A program made the position numbers and the translations under genes. The notes under the pieces were generated by a model. The model saw only the letters and a program-made list of their open reading frames with translations. It did no database searches and was not told the DNA's origin. From the NCBI GenBank assembly GCA_028753945.1, contig JAPNXP010000012.1:4734501-4798500 (forward strand): DNA of 64,000 nt, in the 5' to 3' direction. Shown here piece by piece: positions 59,501-64,000 of the stretch; within the stretch, counting starts at the first letter, position 1, and every line of letters begins with the position of its first letter. The DNA is from Hexactinellida sp. DTS-2022. Its lineage: Eukaryota; Porifera; Hexactinellida.

Positions 59501-62500
59501 AAAAAAACCCACTATTTTTCATTAAAAGTATACTAATTCAATTTTTTTGTATTATATTGCCAAAACTGCCCGCTTTTAAAACATGCGCCTACATATACTG
59601 AGCATTTTAAAAAAAAGTTTGACTTTCTAGAATAAAAATTCTCTTTTTTACTTCCATATGCCCAAATGGTCTTTTTTTACACCTTCATAATTAGCATTTA
59701 ATTAATTTGTGTCGAAGTGGCTGAGTCCAGAATATGAAAGTGCGAGGAAAAGGAGTTCCTAAACTGCATAAAATAGATAATGTCATTTGAAATTGAATTA
59801 GACTATTTCTAGAAATTTAGAGCTAAGCTCAATCTCATTTGGATCAGAAGTTGGATTTTTGTCAGCTTTTTAACATATTGCCACTTTGACACCACCATAT
59901 TTGGGCATTTGAAATCAGAACACATCATTCGAATTATAATATAATCCCAAAAGTTTATCCAATGAGTGAGAAATAGTATCATGATGTGACTAGAATTTTA
60001 GAGCTAGTCTCTGCTGTCCAGAGATCAAGAGTTACAAAATTTGCTTCGTCATCAAAATTGGGCACATCAAATTACCATATATGGTCATGTTAAAAAGTGT
60101 GACACCTAGAGTCCTAAAATGTATTATAAACGTATAGAAAGTCAGGTATTTACAGTATTTTCTAATGCCTATGATCATTTTATCTCAAAGCGTTTCTGAA
60201 ATATCAACAGGTGTGAAATGTCAGATTTTTTGCCCCCTTCTGTGGCCCAAAAGTCCATAACTTATCGAATAATGATTGGATCGTGTTGTCTAACGTCTCA
60301 TTTTGTGCGCAAATGCTATTTCCATATTTGTATTACCAAATTGGTGTTTTATATAATACTTTATTGTATATTTGAGGGCCTTGAGGTGTGAAAATATGAC
60401 AAAACAGACAAAACCATAGTCATAAATTGGTCATAACTCATGATATATTATTGTAAAAGTGTTGAAAACAAATGCTACGCATAGATTATAAGCTGGCGCA
60501 TTTTTATGAAGAATAACAGAATTATTCTGCTGTCCAATTTCCCACAGTAATATATGATCACCGGGTACTTGCATACCCTTCATATTCTTTTATGCCCCTA
60601 ATTTCCTAATTTTTGACATATTCCTGAACTTTTTGACGTGAACCTGTATATTTTGACCTGTAGATTCCGAAATTTTTAATTTTGGGAACAATATATGGCA
60701 GTGCAGAATTTTATCACCTCTTTTGATGTTGAAATTCGGAAAAATTCGTGGGCCGCTGCCTTAGAATGCTTATAAAACCAAAAATAATAATCAGAAAGTC
60801 AAAAAAATTCTCTGGGGTAACACATGATGCATCCTCAGACCCTTGAACTAGAATTGAAAAATTTTTCTTCTTACATTTTATAACGATAGTTTAGTGCACG
60901 ACTGCGTTTTATGATTATTTTGAAAAAATGCCCTTTAGCATCGTTTCTTCTGCAAAAATAAATAAAATAAAAATTATTACTGAGAGGAAATAGTCTCATA
61001 ATAATATGTTCAAAAATTCAAAAAGATTCAACAATTTTGAAAAAATGTCATGCCCATATAAGGAAGTCGACGTCTTATTTTATTAAAAAACACCATCTTG
61101 ATTGAAAATTAAGAAAAAAAAAATCATAGAAGTCAATCTCTATCTCATCTAGAGTATTCCTAGTAGTAAATTATGCAATTCTGAGATTCACCGTGAACGC
61201 CCGAATATCAATACAGATTACCCTTAAGATCTGTGTCGCTACAAATTCCATGTTTGAAATTGCATGTACGTTTTAGTACTGATGACACTAGCCGACTGAT
61301 ATTCGATAGGAAATACTGAGTCCTTATCTGGGAGAGACTTGGCTTCGTAGACTTAAGAAAACCTGCATATTGTACACTTCACCCCCAACATATATACCTC
61401 ACCCCTACATGTCATTAACGAGTAGCAATTAGCGGAATTTGTGAACCCCTTCAGTAGTAAATGGAACTAAGGGTTTATTGCCCTAATTTAGATAAAACAA
61501 TACAATATTTTTGAATCAAATCTTAAAATTTTCAAGAAAGTTGTAAGAAAAATAGCAGTTCATTCATGGAGACAACAATTAATTGTCAAGAGTTTAAAGG
61601 ACTGATCATCGATTGTAATAATTAGAATTATACAACTTTCTGGCTTTAAACATATGCGTAAATAGTTTAGGAATAAGCTCACTTACACACGTACTTAAGA
61701 AGTATTATTCTTTAGGAACTCTCTATCTCAGGGGTACACTCAGCTACGACACAGAATCTTCATACAACATAACGGTATTAGCTGGCAACAGCTACCCCCC
61801 CTCCCCCTCTGATCCCCTCACTAGCACAGCTGTAGTACGGGTGGTAGTGACAGAATATTTCTTAGACAAGCCCCCTGATTGTACTAACGAAACCCGGCTC
61901 CTGACCCTAGAGGAGTCTACTCCTATTCACCAGCCGCTATTTCAGTTCTCCTGTAACAATAATGACTCAACTGGTCTCAACTATACTCTCAACTCTAACT
62001 ATTCCAGCTCTCCGTTCTCCGTGTATTCTAATGGGACTCTGTTATTGCAAGATTATCTGGATTTCGAGTTTGGTTCTAGGTTCTACCTCCTGGAGATACG
62101 AGCCACACAGACACACTCACCTTTCTACTCATCTCCCATGTTCTTACACGTTATTGTAACGCCTGTCAATGAGTACACTCCTGTGTTCAACCAGACACAC
62201 TACTCACTGTCGATCAGTGAGTTGACAGCTGCAGGCACTAATATTCTGAACGTATCTGCTAGTGACGAGGACAGCTATCCTGATGGTGGCGCGAGATTTA
62301 CATTTATCGCGGAATCTAACACGTTCTCTGTTGACCCAATCTCCGGCTATGTCTACCTAGTATCTCCTCTGGACTATGACGTCACATCTCAGTACAATCT
62401 GTCACTCGTGGCCACCGATCTGTCGCCTCGTGCTCTCTCGAGCACAGCTGCTCTGCTAATAGAGGTGACTAACGAGAACACCCTCCCTCCCAGCTGTTAC

Positions 62501-64000
62501 CCCACGCGGGTCCGTGCTACCCTATCGGAGGGCACGCCCCTTCGGTCTGAGGTAGCTCGCTTCTCGTGCTCAGACCCAGACGGCCTGCTGGCTCCCTCGG
62601 ACTTGATAACGTCTCTCTCGGGTCAGATCGACAAGATACTAACTGTAATTAACGGCTCTCTCGTTCTGAGGGCACCACTCGATTACGAGCTTATTACCGC
62701 CTATACTGGGGTGCTTCTGGTCACAGAGCCAAACTCCTCATTTTCATTCCAGATCCCAATATATATCTCAGTAGAGCCGTGCAACGAGTTCGCTCCGCAC
62801 TTCACAAACCTACCAGCTACAGTGTCCATTAACAGTAGTGACGTGTGGCGTATGTACCCAGTGTTCTCAGTGTCAGCTGATGACCTAGACGCTGGGAGAG
62901 ACGGAGAGGTTGAGTTCTACTTACAGATTTCACATCAAGATGTGATTCAGATTGATTCCTACACTGGAGACTTGTGGCTCGTATACCCTGTTCAACAGAT
63001 ACTAAACGATTCCATTGAGCTAACCGTTATAGCTAGGGATCAGTCTATGAATAATAGCCTCGCGAATTCTAGCACTATTTCTATTAACATCAACCGCGAC
63101 ACGCCGCCCAGCTGTCAGAGCTACTTCCACACATTCTCTGTTCCCGAGAACACCAGTACAGACTCAGTGCTACTCCGCTTGCGCTGTGTGTCCCCTGTCA
63201 GCTATACACTGAGTGACAGAGTATTCTCTGAGCAGTTTATAATATCTCCTAACGGGTCTCTCCTCCTGGCCCTGCCTCTGGACGCAGAGACCAACAGCTC
63301 CTACTTCAGCAGGGTCCGAGTACTGTTCTCACGCAACAGAACTCTAACGGTTGGAATTAGTATAACCGTGGAGGATGTTAATGAGTTCGCTCCTTCCTTT
63401 GTCTCACCGCCTTCGTACTACGAGCTGAGAGCTGGTATTCAGTTGGGCTCTCTTCTCCTCGCATTTAAAGCAATCGACACTGACCTACACAACCAGATAG
63501 AGTACTCACTGACGCATGCCACTCCTGGTCTATACTTATCGCCTCACACAGGACAGCTGTTCCTCTCCAGCAGAGAGGTATTCTCCCTCACTTCTCCGCT
63601 CTCTATCTTCGTAACCGCAACGGACAGCGACCCATATCCAATGAACAGTTCTACCGAGTTGATGCTCAATCTGAGTATGAGTAGTTTAATAACGTTATCA
63701 CCCACACAACCGATATTCCTGTTCAGCGTAAGAGAAGACGAGTTGCTTAACTTCCTGGTTGGCACAGTCCAGTGTTCTAACGCTGGTAATCTGTCCTATG
63801 CACTACAGCATGCTGCCAGCAGTAATTACACATTCTCTCTCAAGAGAGATACTGGAGAGTTACTTCTAAACAAATCTCTTAGCTACGAAAAGAACCAGAG
63901 CTATGCATTAGAAATGACTTGTACATCAAATAGCATTAACATGAGTGCTCAGTTCATAACTGTTGTAACCATAGAGGATATCAACGAGTACCCTCCCATA
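56540..64000 (+). CDS. Large multi-repeat cadherin, 5' part (runs off the window)
   Basis: Exons in the window: 56,540-56,600, 56,660-57,084, 57,138-57,389, 58,289-58,600, 58,658-59,072 and 61,716 onward. All introns are GT-AG (59, 53, 899, 57 and 2,643 bp) and frame is kept, giving 1,250 residues here. Exon 1 is a signal peptide (MLSIRFVIILLSLVPICVYT). About twelve cadherin repeats follow, recognisable by IEDINDNAP, AVNEFAP, LSDVNEFPP, VTPVNEYTP, VEPCNEFAP, VEDVNEFAP and IEDINEYPP linker motifs and LDYE-type strands. Odd repeats carry DxD calcium motifs such as SASDMDSG, AADRDSG and SASDEDS. Even repeats mostly lack these and carry a Cys pair near their start. No membrane segment is reached, so the total size is unknown. 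Role inferred: cell-cell adhesion or planar signalling, FAT/protocadherin-like in general form. Confidence 0.9.
57390..58288 (+). other. Cadherin intron 3 hosting an antisense gene
   Basis: Donor AAG|GTTAGC and acceptor GCCCGTAG|ATATCAG. Joining them makes GSRIIK-ISASDMDSG, a textbook cadherin strand and calcium motif, which validates the splice. Of the 899 bases 774 are the SETD9 frame on the other strand, leaving 38 and 87 flanking bases. Confidence 0.85.
57428..58201 (-). CDS. SETD9: SETD9 homologue (SET-domain protein), 257 aa
   Basis: Predicted SET-domain methyltransferase-like protein; substrate unknown. The family signature is plain: N-terminal YKHRFVPWLFLNW (11-23), then the SET core GVFVTAGRAPEGALVAIYPG (92-111) with GTVYLPFEP, NPYLLRRCDGMFLDGK, VYRSCANRGRVG, NPLSLGQRVNNQSEERPANV (177-196; the NxxN cofactor region) and VATRDVREGEELLSSY (235-250; the catalytic-tyrosine end). 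Human SETD9 has closely matching blocks in the same order. It is about 40 residues shorter, mostly in the N-terminal linker. Single exon, GC-rich, read opposite to the cadherin gene from within its intron. An acceptor-like GATCTAACAG lies 9 bases before the ATG. Confidence 0.93.
   Translation of the reverse strand: MSKVKEAWSRYKHRFVPWLFLNWHSRRIAVTTFQSDTSEHVARLRELVSRIATTPPGCYAHTDRASSGREAMRRCFGFVCERRESAASGGSGVFVTAGRAPEGALVAIYPGTVYLPFEPLLLVSLRNPYLLRRCDGMFLDGKSAGLSGLVYRSCANRGRVGGRLRCDLSWMGGSLANPLSLGQRVNNQSEERPANVEYVEMSVRAGAMPADEQRLLPWVDYGPGGSGDMRVVGLVATRDVREGEELLSSYLTLVNTT
59073..61715 (+). other. Cadherin intron 5, 2.6 kb, AT-rich
   Basis: Donor ACTG|GTAAGA and acceptor TTCTTTAG|GAACTC; joining restores PSTG-TLYLRGTLSYD in a cadherin strand. 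Unlike the other introns it is long. It contains no open frame of note and no H or dyad copies. It may be a decayed mobile element, but I found no termini. Confidence 0.75.

Noticed and set aside
59700..59780. tRNA-like GAAGTGGCTGAG word
   Set aside because: No matching acceptor stem, anticodon arm or TTC-containing B box at the correct spacing.

Overview
This is nuclear DNA from an animal. The genes have GT-AG introns, several as short as 53-59 bp, and they encode animal-type proteins: a LRRK-like Roco kinase, a multi-repeat cadherin, a TRP-like channel, the TFIIIC subunit GTF3C6 and the SET protein SETD9. The mix of compact genes, very short introns and repeated cadherin/LRRK/TRP modules would fit an early-branching invertebrate such as a sponge, but the species cannot be fixed from sequence alone.

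The window has two halves. Positions 1 to about 41,970 are AT-rich and almost entirely repeats. They open with a 21-bp minisatellite (about 781-2420). A 39-kb field of diverged units of about 1.42 kb follows (about 2423-41,966). Units run mostly leftward at 2.5-4.8 kb, rightward at 5.26-13.06 kb, and leftward again to 42 kb. Most units carry one copy of a hairpin of about 123 bp ('H', 28 copies in the window). Eight slots also hold clusters of a small element ('dyad', about 44 copies) built around an 18-bp perfect palindrome. Younger insertions sit in the field: an apparently intact P-element transposon with a single-exon 923-residue THAP transposase (35,115-38,545), a nested block of foldback/hAT/miniature elements (about 16.17-18.54 kb), and a short TIR element (about 18.97-19.14 kb).

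Positions 42.4-64 kb are a dense, more GC-rich gene island. In order: a three-exon TRP-like channel (+), GTF3C6 (+), a single-exon LRRK-like kinase (-) converging on GTF3C6, a two-domain membrane carboxypeptidase D-like protein (+) divergent from LRRK, an unrecognised acidic 194-residue protein (+), and the 5' part of a large cadherin (+) that runs off the right edge. A complete single-exon SETD9 gene lies antisense inside the third intron of the cadherin gene.

The most notable observations are the P element with perfect 31-bp termini and target duplication, H hairpins whose two arms change together, the strict alternation of two domain types in the cadherin, the SETD9 nest-in-intron, and a LRRK-like ANK-LRR-ROC-COR-kinase protein encoded without introns. 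All protein calls rest on reading translated motifs. No database search was possible.
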